Part shown: one piece after another, positions 17,523-26,192 of the stretch | How the letters are laid out: each line of letters starts with the position of its first letter | Numbering within the stretch: position 1 is the stretch's first letter | From: Gemmatimonadota bacterium | GTDB taxonomy: Bacteria; Gemmatimonadota; Gemmatimonadetes; Gemmatimonadales; Gemmatimonadaceae | Reading direction: 5' to 3' | Length of the DNA: 64,000 nucleotides | NCBI GenBank assembly: GCA_016712265.1 | Contig: JADJRJ010000027.1 | Location: forward strand, 372,001 to 436,000 | Position numbers and translations under genes: made by a program | The notes under the pieces: model-generated | Database searches by the model: none | Seen by the model: the letters and a program-made list of their open reading frames with translations, nothing else | What the model was told of the DNA's origin: nothing

Positions 17523-18497
17523 TTGCCTCCCCTCATCGTCGTTGTCGGTGGCGCCACGCGTGGCGCTGGCCGCGGGATCGCCCGCGCCTTTGGCGAAGCT
17601 GGAGCGATCGTCTATTGCACGGGACGCTCGGCGACCGGATCGCCGTCGCCCTATGCGCGCCCCGAGACCATAGATGAGACGGCGGCGATGGTCACGGCCG
17701 CCGGCGGGACCGGCATTGCCGTGCGCGTGGACCACACCAACGCCGATGAGGTCAAGGCGCTTTTCCAACGCGTCGTCACCGAACGCAAGCGCATCGATGT
17801 GTTTGTCGACAGCGTGGCTGGCGAGGATCGCCTCTACGGTCCGTGGACCCCGTCGTGGGAGACGGACTTCTCCCAGGCAACAGCCGCCCTGCAGCAAGGG
17901 CTCGTCACGCGCGTCCTCGCCGCCGCCGAAGCCGCGCGGCACATGAAGGCAAAGAAGCGTGGCCTCATCATCGAGGTGACGGGAGCGGATTTTCCGTTCT
18001 ACGGGGGGAACCTCGTGCACCAGCTCGTGATGCTTGGCCACAAGGGACTCGCCTTTCACCTCGCCGAGGAGCTGCGCCCGCACAAGGTCGCCGCGCTCTC
18101 CATCACGCCGGGGTTTCTACGTTCCGAGTCCATGCTGGAGCACTTCGGCGTGACCGAGGCGAACTGGCGCGACGGTGGAGCCAAGGATCGCCACTTCCTG
18201 CACTCCGAGTCCCCACTGCTCATCGGCCGCGCCTGCGTCGCGATCGCCCGTGACCCGGAGGTCATGTCATGGTCCGGCCACCTCACCAGCTCGTGGGAAG
18301 TCGCCGAACGATTCGGACTGCGCGACTACGACGGCTCCAACCCGGATTGGGGCGGCAACTGGACGCACGAGGTCATGAAGGAGATGGCCTGGATGCGCGA
18401 GGGCACTGAACGGCAGGTGGCGTGGCTGGACCGGGTGGCGGACAGACTGCGAGGGTACGTGGAGGGAAGGTCATCGGGGGCGGCGAAGCCGACCTAA
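17523..18497 (+). CDS. SDR-family protein with altered catalytic residues
   Basis: The protein has an SDR Rossmann start (VVVGGATRGAGRGIARAFG) and a conserved C-terminal segment (ELRPHKVAALSITPGFLRSE, then FGVTEANWRDGG). I prefer the TTG at 17523, just before the first strand; the ATG at 17370 lies inside the promoter. In related SDRs, as I recall them, the active site after FY-GN reads YDLVK. Here it reads HQLVM, so both the catalytic Tyr and Lys are replaced. It may bind a nucleotide or ligand without normal dehydrogenase activity. It is divergent from the TetR gene and probably controlled by it. Confidence 0.8.
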   Translation: MPPLIVVVGGATRGAGRGIARAFGEAGAIVYCTGRSATGSPSPYARPETIDETAAMVTAAGGTGIAVRVDHTNADEVKALFQRVVTERKRIDVFVDSVAGEDRLYGPWTPSWETDFSQATAALQQGLVTRVLAAAEAARHMKAKKRGLIIEVTGADFPFYGGNLVHQLVMLGHKGLAFHLAEELRPHKVAALSITPGFLRSESMLEHFGVTEANWRDGGAKDRHFLHSESPLLIGRACVAIARDPEVMSWSGHLTSSWEVAERFGLRDYDGSNPDWGGNWTHEVMKEMAWMREGTERQVAWLDRVADRLRGYVEGRSSGAAKPT

Positions 18498-18499
18498 CG

Positions 18500-18635
18500 G
18501 CAGGTCAACAACCACGGCGAAGCACGAGAGGGAACGGGAGCACGGGGCAGGGCTCGCTGCACTCGTGCTCCCCGTGCTCCCCGTGCCGCCCGTACTGCCC
18601 GTGCTGCTCGTACTGCGCAGTGGCTGTTTGCCTTT
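18500..18635. repeat. dispersed GCACGAG-type hairpin repeat, copy 5
   Basis: A left part with AAGCACGAGAGG and AGCACGGGGCAGGG is followed by a longer right part of CTCGTGC, CCCGTGC and CCGTACTGC words ending in GCGCAGTGGC. It occupies the gap between the convergent SDR gene and the gene ending at 18641. The right half is longer than in copy 1, showing unit-number variation inside the arms. Confidence 0.75.
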
Positions 18636-18640
18636 CCCCT

Positions 18641-19219
18641 CTACTGCATCGTCGCGCTGAACATGATGTGCGCCTTCGGCGTCCCCGGCAGCATGATCCA
18701 CGGATCGTTGCCGCGCGGCCGCTCCGGCAACCCGGTGGACGCACCCGTGGCGAACGGCACGTAGACCACGTACAGGCGCCGGCCCTCCGTCACCGCTTGC
18801 GTCTTCGGGTCATACCCCTTGCCGAAGATCTGGTACAGCGCGGCCGGATCCTTCGGCATCTTGAGCTTGCCGCTCTTCACTTCGGCGAAGCGCACGGTAT
18901 CCACCTGTGCCGCCGCCGTTCCGCCGTCACGCAGCTCACGTCCGCGCGCCATGAACGGCTCCATCGCCTCGTGATAACACGACACGTGGAACTGCGGCTC
19001 CTTGGGGTACTGGGCCAGGCAGACCATCCCCTTCCCTTCGCGCAGCGTCACGAACTTGCCGGCCGCATCATACCCCAGCACGCGCGCCCCGGCGCGCATG
19101 GCCTCGGGTAGCGGAAGGACGGCGGCGGCCACCTGCTCTTCCTTCGGTGGGATCGTGCCCGACGCCTGGGCGGTGGCGATCACGGGAACGACGGCGAGGA
19201 CGGCGAGGATCTGGCGCAT
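18641..19219 (-). CDS. secreted protein of unknown function
   Basis: Start set at ATG 19219, which opens a signal peptide (MRQILAVLAVVPVIATAQA); the longer frame has an unlikely head. The mature part is about 170 residues, with a single Cys pair (MVCLAQYPK, HVSCYHEAME). It ends with a stretch that mentions no motif I know (LPGTPKAHIMFSATMQ). It stands alone between the repeat and the aminotransferase, on the same strand as the latter. Confidence 0.65.
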   Translation of the reverse strand: MRQILAVLAVVPVIATAQASGTIPPKEEQVAAAVLPLPEAMRAGARVLGYDAAGKFVTLREGKGMVCLAQYPKEPQFHVSCYHEAMEPFMARGRELRDGGTAAAQVDTVRFAEVKSGKLKMPKDPAALYQIFGKGYDPKTQAVTEGRRLYVVYVPFATGASTGLPERPRGNDPWIMLPGTPKAHIMFSATMQ

Positions 19220-19317
19220 GCGAAGAGTTTCGAGGAAGGGAGGCGCTCGGAGGAACGACTCATGGGTGACGACGTACACGGCCGTGGTCCCGGCGTTCGC
19301 CGGGTGCGACCACCAAA

Positions 19318-20634
19318 CTACCGGAGCGCCTCGAGGCCGGCCTTCAGGCGCGGCAAGGCCCCATCGATATCAGCCAAACTCACGGCACCAATCGAGAGAC
19401 GGCACCAGCCCGTCTCCCCACTGGCCCCGAACGCGTTGAACGGAACGACCGCGAGCCCCGTCGTCCGCAACAACCACTGGCGCACATCTTCGTTTGTCCG
19501 CAAGGTCGGACCGTCGGGCGGCGTCTTCCCCATCAGGGCGAACTGCCCGGAGAGGTAGATGGCCCCCTGCGGCGCCACAGCGTCCACCGGGTGCCCCGCG
19601 GCGCGACACGCCTGGATCCCGTCGTACAACGCGTTGAGCCGCGCCTGGGCGCCTGCGATCAACTCCTGACGGTACACGCCAATGGCGTCGTCCGCCATCA
19701 ACAACTTCGCCGTGGCCACCTGCTCGGCGCGCGGCGCCCAGGTCCCCACATGCTGCAGGAAGTTGTTCATCTTGTCGATGATGTCGGTCGGCGCCATCAC
19801 CCATCCGACGCGCACCCCCGTCGAGGCGAAGGCCTTGGAGATGCCGTCGATGTAGATCGTGTACCGCGCCATCTCCGGGCGCAGCGTCACCGGGTCCACA
19901 TGGGCAATGTCCCCAAAGGTCAACTGCCAGTAGACCTGGTCATACAGGAGGTACAGTGGGCGTTCCGCGGTGCCACGCCGGGCATTCTCGGCCAGGACCA
20001 GGTCGCAGATCGCACCTAACGACTCCGCGGTGAAGCAGGTGCCACACGGATTGAGTGGCGAGTTGAGCGCCAGCATCCGTGCCCCACGCAGATGCGGCGC
20101 AATCGCCGCCGGGGTCGGCATGAAGGCGTCGTCGGCCGAGCAGGCGATCGGGACTCCCTTCGCGCCCACCATGTGGCAGTAGTAGTTGTTGTTCCACGAC
20201 GGCGCCCCGTAGACCACCACGTCGCCCGGGTCCAGCAGGGTCGCGTAGGTGCCGTACACGCCAGGCCGCGAGCCCGAAGTGACCAGCGTGCACTCCACCG
20301 GATACTTCAGGCCCAACCCGCGTTCGGTGTAGTCCACGATCGCCTCGCGCAGCGCGGGCATCCCGTGCGACGGGGGATAGTTGGTCTCGCGGTGATGCAG
20401 CGCGTCGACAATCGCCGATTCGAGGTAGGTGGGAATCGGGAACTGCCGGGGGTCGAAGTCGCCAACCGTCAGGTTGCAGACCTTCTCGCCTCCCGCGATC
20501 CGCTGGCGGATCTCGCCAGCGATCTTGAGGATGGCCGACCCCTCCAGGGTGCCAACCGGGGTGGAGATCCGACCGGTCGCGTCAGCGGGCGTACGGACCA
20601 GGCTCGAGGTGTCAGTCGTGGCAGCGTGGGTCAT
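19318..20634 (-). CDS. PLP-dependent aminotransferase, class I/II
   Basis: The 438-residue protein follows the aspartate-aminotransferase fold. It has NLTVGDFDPRQFPIP near the start, NYPPSHGMPALREAI, SPLNPCGTC (the usual N-P-x-G-T loop), LLYDQVYWQL (Asp pairing with the PLP nitrogen), DGISKAFASTGVRVGW (Schiff-base Lys followed by the phosphate-binding Arg) and WCRLSIG (substrate carboxylate Arg). Substrate preference cannot be read safely. No biosynthetic neighbours suggest a pathway. Confidence 0.88.
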   Translation of the reverse strand: MTHAATTDTSSLVRTPADATGRISTPVGTLEGSAILKIAGEIRQRIAGGEKVCNLTVGDFDPRQFPIPTYLESAIVDALHHRETNYPPSHGMPALREAIVDYTERGLGLKYPVECTLVTSGSRPGVYGTYATLLDPGDVVVYGAPSWNNNYYCHMVGAKGVPIACSADDAFMPTPAAIAPHLRGARMLALNSPLNPCGTCFTAESLGAICDLVLAENARRGTAERPLYLLYDQVYWQLTFGDIAHVDPVTLRPEMARYTIYIDGISKAFASTGVRVGWVMAPTDIIDKMNNFLQHVGTWAPRAEQVATAKLLMADDAIGVYRQELIAGAQARLNALYDGIQACRAAGHPVDAVAPQGAIYLSGQFALMGKTPPDGPTLRTNEDVRQWLLRTTGLAVVPFNAFGASGETGWCRLSIGAVSLADIDGALPRLKAGLEALR

Positions 20635-20898
20635 GGAGCGCGGCGTGGGGTCGGCTCAACTTACGCTGGTGGACCGGTCGCCTCCATTGGCGGATTTCCC
20701 CCAAGCGCCGGGGCGACGGGCCAGTCTGAGGGGCGCCCTTAGTCCTGTCCCGGCCGGTGCAGCCACCGGGCTGGCATCGTTCTTCCGGTCCGTTTCCCTT
20801 TGGGGAGGGGAACCGTCCTCTTCCGCAGGGGTTGGAGCGTCCACCCGGACCTCCGGCCGGCTCGGTTAAGTTCCTGCCACACCGTCGATTCCGCGTTC

Positions 20899-21468
20899 AT
20901 GACTACCCCTCTTCGCCGCACCGTTCGCTGGCTCTGTGCCGTGGCAATCACTGGCCTGATGGTCGATTCGGCGCACGCTCAGGCTCCGACACTTGATCTC
21001 GTCCCGGGGACAAGAGTCCGCGTGACATCGGCCAACCAGGTGGCCCCGTTGATCGCCAATTTCATGTCGCTGCGCGGCGACACGGCGATGTTCATCGAGG
21101 AAGGATCGGGACGTGGGATCTGGTCGATCCAGCTCGGCGACATCCGCAAGATCGAGCGCAGCGATGGTGAAAAGCGCTCGAACCGCCCGTACATGATCCG
21201 GGGTGCGGCGGTCGGTGGCGTCGTCGGACTGGTCGGCGGCATCGCCTTCTCCAACAGCGCGAAGCCCTCGACCGAGGGGCGCGAGTACAACAAGTGGGGC
21301 ACAGCATCTATCGCGGCCGTCCTCGGCGCGGGCTTGGGTGCGGCTATCGGCACGCGGTTCGCGACCGAGAAATGGACCGACGTGCCCCTCCGCCGCGTCG
21401 CCCTGACGCCGATGGTTGGCCCAGCGGGCGCCAAGGGAATCAGGGCGTCGGTTTCGCTGGCTTTCTAA
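20899..21468 (+). CDS. secreted or membrane protein with glycine-zipper segment
   Basis: Start set at ATG 20899, opening a signal peptide (LCAVAITGLMVDSAHAQA). The 190-residue product has a small beta-rich N-domain (VPGTRVRVTSANQ, WSIQLGDIRKIERS), a Gly-zipper hydrophobic segment (IRGAAVGGVVGLVGGIAF), and a second Gly/Ala-rich segment (SIAAVLGAGLGAAIGTRF). It ends in Phe, as outer-membrane proteins often do. The stop lies inside the convergent glycosidase gene, giving a 29-base tail-to-tail overlap. Confidence 0.7.
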   Translation: MTTPLRRTVRWLCAVAITGLMVDSAHAQAPTLDLVPGTRVRVTSANQVAPLIANFMSLRGDTAMFIEEGSGRGIWSIQLGDIRKIERSDGEKRSNRPYMIRGAAVGGVVGLVGGIAFSNSAKPSTEGREYNKWGTASIAAVLGAGLGAAIGTRFATEKWTDVPLRRVALTPMVGPAGAKGIRASVSLAF

Positions 21469-22678
21469 GGATCCACAGCGCGTTCCCCACCGCGCGCTCG
21501 CCAGTGGCGTCGGACGGGGCATTCACAACACGGCCGTCGATCCACAGGGTACTGGACCCGCCGCCGTCGAGGTTGATGGCGTCCCACGCCCCCAGGTCGC
21601 GCATCGCCGCCGCCAGCTCAACCAGCGACATCCCCACGCTCCAGCGGCGGCGTCCATCGACGACCAGGAGGAGGAGTGTGCGGCCATCGGCACTCGTCCC
21701 GACCGCCGTCCGGGGATGTCGCGCTGCCGAGAAACTCGGACGCGTCCCTTCCTCCCGGTCCATCGCGGCGGCCACATCGCGACCATCGGCGAGAAGTCGG
21801 CCCCATCCCCCAACGACCGCGTGCGGCGCCAGGCGCTCAGTGCCTAACGCCAACCGAATGGTCAGCCTCGTGCCCGGCGAGAGCGCAGCGACCTGCGTCG
21901 GCCCCACCACCAGCACCGCTCCATCGCGCGGGATGGGTGTCGGGCGACCGGGTGTCGCCCGGGCGATGACCCGGTAGCGGAGCACGCCCCCCACATCGGC
22001 GAGCTGCTGGAGCGCCAGCCGGGATTCGCGCGGACGCGCGGTGGTGTCCGCGGCCAGCTCGTCCCCATACGCGGCTGTCACCAGGACCGCGCCGTGCAGG
22101 GCCCCTGGTGGGTACGCGTTCAGCCCCGCGAGGGGGATGCGACGAGCGCCAGCCTGCACCTCCCCGTGGAGCTCAAACCGGCCAAAGCGTACGCGACCGT
22201 TCGCGAGCACGACGACCTGCGATCTCGCGTCGTCGACCGGAGGGCCACCGGAGTCAGGGAACGTGATTCCCTTCACCCAACGTCCCCCCTCGACATGGGT
22301 GCCCGTCACCTCGCCGGTCTGCAGGTTGAAGAAGTCGGCGTTGATCCCGATCATCGGAGATGCGTTGCGTTCCACCCATCGCTTCGCCATGTCGCTCACT
22401 CGCTCGCGGCCCACAAACTGCCCGGCCGCGCGCATGGCATCGATCGTCACCGGTCCGCCAAGCTGCACACGCACCACGTGCATGGCCCAGGGCCCGCGCC
22501 GGTCGAGGAGGCACTGGTAGGTGACGCCGGGTGCGACCGGTTGAATACGAGATGTGAGGCCGCTGTCGGCTCGAACGAGGAGCGTATCACCCAGGCACGA
22601 GCTTCCCTGCCCGCGCGCCAGGCTCGGCGCTCCCGCGACGACCGTCATCAGGGCCGCAGCCAGTGGACGCAGCATCAT
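21440..22678 (-). CDS. phosphodiester glycosidase family protein (NAGPA-like), secreted
   Basis: Start set at ATG 22678 (MMLRPLAAALMTVVAGAPSL), giving a signal peptide and about 412 residues. The NAGPA domain is seen as IGINADFFNLQTGEVTG (residues about 110-126), then RTAVGTSADGRTLLLLVVDG and DAINLDGGGSSTLWIDG. These acidic and Gly-rich motifs are conserved in uncovering-enzyme-like phosphodiester glycosidases, which remove sugar phosphodiester caps from exopolymers or wall glycans. It acts outside the cytoplasm. Its 3' end overlaps the convergent gene by 29 bases. Confidence 0.85.
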   Translation of the reverse strand: MMLRPLAAALMTVVAGAPSLARGQGSSCLGDTLLVRADSGLTSRIQPVAPGVTYQCLLDRRGPWAMHVVRVQLGGPVTIDAMRAAGQFVGRERVSDMAKRWVERNASPMIGINADFFNLQTGEVTGTHVEGGRWVKGITFPDSGGPPVDDARSQVVVLANGRVRFGRFELHGEVQAGARRIPLAGLNAYPPGALHGAVLVTAAYGDELAADTTARPRESRLALQQLADVGGVLRYRVIARATPGRPTPIPRDGAVLVVGPTQVAALSPGTRLTIRLALGTERLAPHAVVGGWGRLLADGRDVAAAMDREEGTRPSFSAARHPRTAVGTSADGRTLLLLVVDGRRRWSVGMSLVELAAAMRDLGAWDAINLDGGGSSTLWIDGRVVNAPSDATGERAVGNALWILRKPAKPTP

Positions 22679-22806
22679 GGTACGGAAGGTAGTTCGCACC
22701 GGCCACCTCGCGGAGGGCCGCCGCGGCGACTCGGTACACGCGCGAGCCGCTGACATCGCGTCGGAAGCTCCGGAGTGATATCGTCCCCACTCTTCATCCC
22801 TACCCG

Positions 22807-23277
22807 ATGCGCGTCCCCCTGATCGCCCTCGCGTTGCTGGCTGGCTGTTCGACCCCCACGCCGACCCCGGCCGCAGCCCCTGCCTTTGAGTTCACCGACG
22901 CACGGCGACGGGAATTGCTGGTCGCCCGGGAGGCGGTGTGGCGGTCCTGGTTTGCCAACGACACCGTGCAGCTGGCAACGCTCCTGCCGGCGAATCTGCT
23001 GGCCATTCCCCCCGAGGGTGACGGCTGGCAAACGCTGAAGGAAGTCCTGGCAGAGTCGCGGGGCTTCGCCGCTAGCGGTGGCCAGCTGTTGCGCCTGGAG
23101 TTTCCACGGACCGAGATCCAGGTGTTCGGCACCGTGGCCGTGGTCTTCTCGAGCTACCTGTTCGAAACGCAGGCCGGCGGGCAAACCAACGTCCTCAAGG
23201 GACGTGTGACCGAGGTGTTCGAGTACGTGGACGGGCGGTGGGTGAATCCATCGTGGCACATGGACAATGATGGATAG
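22807..23277 (+). CDS. lipoprotein with NTF2/SnoaL-like fold
   Basis: The 156-residue protein carries a lipobox (LIALALLAGCS) followed by a Pro/Thr/Ala spacer. It then has an NTF2-like domain resembling DUF4440: a long first helix (REAVWRSWFANDTVQLATLL), then IQVFGTVAVVFSSYLF, VLKGRVTEVFEYVDGRWV and HMDN at the end. DUF4440-type domains bind small ligands or act as isomerases, and no catalytic residues can be assigned. It is followed by the racemase-family gene at 23364 after a short spacer of GGCAG repeats. Confidence 0.75.
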   Translation: MRVPLIALALLAGCSTPTPTPAAAPAFEFTDARRRELLVAREAVWRSWFANDTVQLATLLPANLLAIPPEGDGWQTLKEVLAESRGFAASGGQLLRLEFPRTEIQVFGTVAVVFSSYLFETQAGGQTNVLKGRVTEVFEYVDGRWVNPSWHMDNDG

Positions 23278-23363
23278 GGGTAGGGGTGATGGATGGCAGA
23301 CGGCAGTTGGCAGTTGGCAGACGTCGACGATGACCTACGGACTCACGACCTGACGGGGAACCC

Positions 23364-24416
23364 GTGCATCTTTCATCCCTGATTCACGCCGTGGACGCGC
23401 ACGCGTGTGGCGAGCCCGGGCGGGTGATCGTCGGCGGGGTCCCGCATGTCCCAGGCGCGACCATGTACGAGAAGGCGCGCTGGCTGGAGCAGCACGCGGA
23501 CCACATCCGCAAGCGGATGCTCAACGAGCCGCGCGGGTACCCACCGATGTGCTGCAACCTCCTGCTCCCGCCCACGCATCCGGAGGCGCAGGCGGGGTAC
23601 GTCATCATGGAGCACGTGGAGTACCCGGGCATGTCGGGGAGCAACACGATCTGCGTCGTGACCGTGCTGCTCGAGACGGGGATTCTCCCGATGACGGAGC
23701 CGGTCACCGACCTCGTGCTCGAGGCACCGGCGGGGTTGATCCGGGTGCGCGCCGAATGTTCAGCTGGTAAGGTCACGCGCGTCACCTTTCGCAACGTGCC
23801 GGCCTTTGCGGTGCACCTGGATGCGATGGTCGAGGTGCCACAGCTCGGGAGCGTGCGCGTGGACGTCGCCTACGGTGGGATGTTCTACGCCATCGCCGAT
23901 GCCGCGCAGTTCGGGCTCCGGCTCACCCCGGATGAGGGGCGCGACATCGTGCGGATCGGCGAGATGGTGAAGGCCGCCGCCCGCGAGCAGCTCCCGGTCG
24001 TGCATCCCGAGCAACCCGGCTTTGCGGGGATCACGATCTCGCAGCTGTCCGGGCCAGCCCACGATCCCGCCCACCATGCGCGCAACGCGGTGATTGTCTC
24101 CACCGGGTCGTTTGACTGGGCGAAGCCCTCGACCTGGACCGGTTCCATCGACCGCTCGCCGTGCGGGACCGGCACCTGCGCGAAGATGGCTGTCCTGCAC
24201 GCGAAGGGTCAGCTCGCGCTCGGCCAGCCCTTTCACCACGAGAGCGTGCTCGGCACCGTCTTTACCGGCGAGGTCGTCGAGGAGACGCGGGTGGGCGACC
24301 GTGCCGCGATCGTGCCGACGTTGAGCGGGCAGGGATGGATCACCGGCTTCAGCCAGTACGTGATGGACCCGACCGACCCGTTCCAGCAAGGCTACACGGT
24401 GGGAGACATTTGGTAG
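23364..24416 (+). CDS. proline racemase superfamily enzyme, Ser-Cys type (hydroxyproline epimerase/dehydratase)
   Basis: The 350-residue protein (GTG start after GGGGAA) is clearly of the proline racemase superfamily, but the active-site pair is Ser91 (in PGMSGSN) and Cys267 (in DRSPCGTGT) instead of the Cys-Cys of true racemases. In this superfamily, Ser-Cys members have been reported as 4-hydroxyproline 2-epimerase and/or trans-3-hydroxyproline dehydratase. The likely role is use of hydroxyproline from collagen or plant wall protein. The creatininase-family gene follows on the same strand. Confidence 0.85.
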   Translation: MHLSSLIHAVDAHACGEPGRVIVGGVPHVPGATMYEKARWLEQHADHIRKRMLNEPRGYPPMCCNLLLPPTHPEAQAGYVIMEHVEYPGMSGSNTICVVTVLLETGILPMTEPVTDLVLEAPAGLIRVRAECSAGKVTRVTFRNVPAFAVHLDAMVEVPQLGSVRVDVAYGGMFYAIADAAQFGLRLTPDEGRDIVRIGEMVKAAAREQLPVVHPEQPGFAGITISQLSGPAHDPAHHARNAVIVSTGSFDWAKPSTWTGSIDRSPCGTGTCAKMAVLHAKGQLALGQPFHHESVLGTVFTGEVVEETRVGDRAAIVPTLSGQGWITGFSQYVMDPTDPFQQGYTVGDIW

Positions 24417-24423
24417 TGCACCG

Positions 24424-24566
24424 CCCACACACGACGAGGCACGAGCCCCCGAGAGGTCAGGGTAGCACGAGACGCGCACCGCTCAACACTCGTGCCGCTC
24501 GTGCCGCTCGTGCCGCTCGTACTCCTCGTGCTGCTCGTGCTGCTCGTGCTGCCCGTGCTGCGCTTT
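24424..24566. repeat. dispersed GCACGAG-type hairpin repeat, copy 6
   Basis: The left part has GGCACGAGCCCC and the family word GAGAGGTCAGGG, then AGCACGAGACGCG. The right part is a run of CTCGTGC and CCGCTCGTGC words. Unlike most copies it lies between two genes on the same strand. Read in frame it fuses a Leu/Val-rich stretch to the next gene that imitates a signal peptide. Confidence 0.8.
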
Positions 24567-24581
24567 TCATCTCCGGTTAAC

Positions 24582-25334
24582 ATGACAGTGCTTCGAGAAG
24601 CTACCTGGCGCCAGATTCAACAGCGCCCCTTCCGCGTCGCCGTCCTCCCCTGGGGGGCCACCGAAGCGCACAACTATCACCTGCCGTACGGGACGGACGT
24701 CATCGAGGCGGAGTCGATCGGCGCGCGCGCGGTCGAGGCCGCATCAGCGCGGGGGGCTCCGGTCGTGCTCTTGCCGGCGATCCCGTTCGGCGTGCAGACC
24801 GGGCAGCTCAACATTCCGCTGTGCATCAACATGAACCCGTCGACGCAGGCGGCCATCCTGCGCGACGTGATCCAGTCGCTCGAGCCACACGGGATCCGGG
24901 CCCTCGTGGTCCTCAACGGCCACGGCGGCAACGACTTCCGGCAGGTCATCCGCGAGCTGCAGCCGACCACCCGGATCGTGCTCGTCCAGGTCAACTGGTA
25001 CCAGGTGCGCGATGCCCGTGCCTACTTCGACGAGCCGGGCGATCACGGGGGCGAACTGGAGACGAGCGTGATGCTGCACGTGGCGCCGGAGCTGGTGCGT
25101 CCCCTCAGTGATGCCGGGCCCGGTGCCGCGCGGAAGCCGTCGGTCCAGGGGATGCGGGAAGGCTGGGCCTGGACCCCGCGTCGATGGACGCAGGTCACCG
25201 ACGACACCGGGGTGGGCGACCCATCACGGGCGAGCGCGGAGAAGGGGGCGCGCTATGTCGCAGACGTCACCGCCGCCCTGGCCCAGCTGTTCGTTGAGCT
25301 GTGTGAGGTCAACCCGGACCAGCTGTATACCTGA
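24582..25334 (+). CDS. creatininase-family amidohydrolase
   Basis: Start set at ATG 24582; the longer frame from 24492 is translated repeat sequence. The 250-residue protein has the family motifs VLPWGATEAHNYHLPYGTD (metal-binding Glu, His and Asp), LVVLNGHGGND (metal-binding His) and GDHGGELETSVML (metal-binding Glu). Members hydrolyse cyclic amides (creatinine, formamidopyrimidine precursors) with two metal ions in the cytoplasm. The true substrate is unknown. The upstream racemase-family enzyme could point to amino-acid-derivative breakdown. Confidence 0.85.
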   Translation: MTVLREATWRQIQQRPFRVAVLPWGATEAHNYHLPYGTDVIEAESIGARAVEAASARGAPVVLLPAIPFGVQTGQLNIPLCINMNPSTQAAILRDVIQSLEPHGIRALVVLNGHGGNDFRQVIRELQPTTRIVLVQVNWYQVRDARAYFDEPGDHGGELETSVMLHVAPELVRPLSDAGPGAARKPSVQGMREGWAWTPRRWTQVTDDTGVGDPSRASAEKGARYVADVTAALAQLFVELCEVNPDQLYT

Positions 25335-25360
25335 GCTCCCGTATGGCGCGCCGCGGCGGC

Positions 25361-26110
25361 CTACCGCTTGCCGTCGGCGGTCGGTGGGGCGCCGCTCACC
25401 TTCGCGTCCTCACGCAGCACCACGCGGAGGATCCGGTCCAGCTTGGGGTACTCGGCGTCCAGGAACTTGTTCGTCTCGGCGTAGAGCCGCTTCGGATTGC
25501 CTAACGGCGCTGGCGACGAGGGTAACTCACCATACCCGAAGTGCAGGGAGTCCGCGGCCTCCATCCCCTCGATCACCCGCCCGATCGGGGCGAAGCCGAG
25601 CGTATCGAGTGCCGCGTTGTCACCCAGGTTGATGAAGACGTTGGTCGTGCGATTGCCCGGGTTGTACTGGGCGAAGGTGATCGTGCCGCGCACGTTGCTC
25701 GTGCGCACGGAGTCCACCGGCAGCTTGCGACTCCCCCACGTGTTGTTGACCAGCGGGTTGGCCGCGATGCCGAACTGGGCGATGAATCGCAGGATCACGC
25801 GATAGAAGCGCTGGTCGTCGTAGAACCCCGCGCGAGCGAGGTTGTAGAACCGGTCGACGCCATGCGGGGCCCAGGCGCGAATCAACTCGACCGTCAGCGT
25901 CCCCCTGGAGGTCTCCATGTCGAATTGCACCGTATCCGGCGCCTTCGCCTTCCAGTGTGGATGTGCCGGATTGCGCAGGATGGCGCGTAGCTGCGCCGCT
26001 GTCGGGGCCCGCGGGGTTGACGGCGCCTGCGCCCCTGCCGAGGGAAGCGCAAAGGCCAACCCGAAGGAAGCCATCAGCCCGATGCGTCGGGCGCGAGTGA
26101 GCGGAATCAT
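25361..26110 (-). CDS. cyclophilin-type peptidylprolyl isomerase, exported
   Basis: The 249-residue protein starts with a signal peptide (IGLMASFGLAFALPSAGA) and has a cyclophilin core: GTLTVELIRAWAPHGVDRFYNL, GFYDDQRFYRVILRFIAQFG, GTITFAQYNPGNRTTNVFINLGDN and FAPIGRVIEGMEAADSL. The catalytic Arg in the FYRVI region and the Phe/Gln surroundings are kept. It should help fold proteins in the periplasm. The gene is convergent with the creatininase gene, 27 bases away. Confidence 0.9.
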   Translation of the reverse strand: MIPLTRARRIGLMASFGLAFALPSAGAQAPSTPRAPTAAQLRAILRNPAHPHWKAKAPDTVQFDMETSRGTLTVELIRAWAPHGVDRFYNLARAGFYDDQRFYRVILRFIAQFGIAANPLVNNTWGSRKLPVDSVRTSNVRGTITFAQYNPGNRTTNVFINLGDNAALDTLGFAPIGRVIEGMEAADSLHFGYGELPSSPAPLGNPKRLYAETNKFLDAEYPKLDRILRVVLREDAKVSGAPPTADGKR

Positions 26111-26192
26111 GCGTCCATCCTATGCCATCGACATGGGTCCGGACAGGGGACGCCCTGCCCGCGGCTCCCGTCATGCGGACGTACGACGGCGA

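Noticed and set aside
23278..23363. Run of GGCAGACGGCAGTTGGCAG words as a second dispersed repeat family
   Set aside because: Only a short simple-sequence stretch here, plus a weak echo near 17388. Too little to define a family in this window.
24492..24581. Leu/Val-rich head of the creatininase frame that looks like a signal peptide
   Set aside because: It is the translation of CTCGTGC words of the hairpin repeat. The family is cytoplasmic, and a proper ATG follows at 24582.
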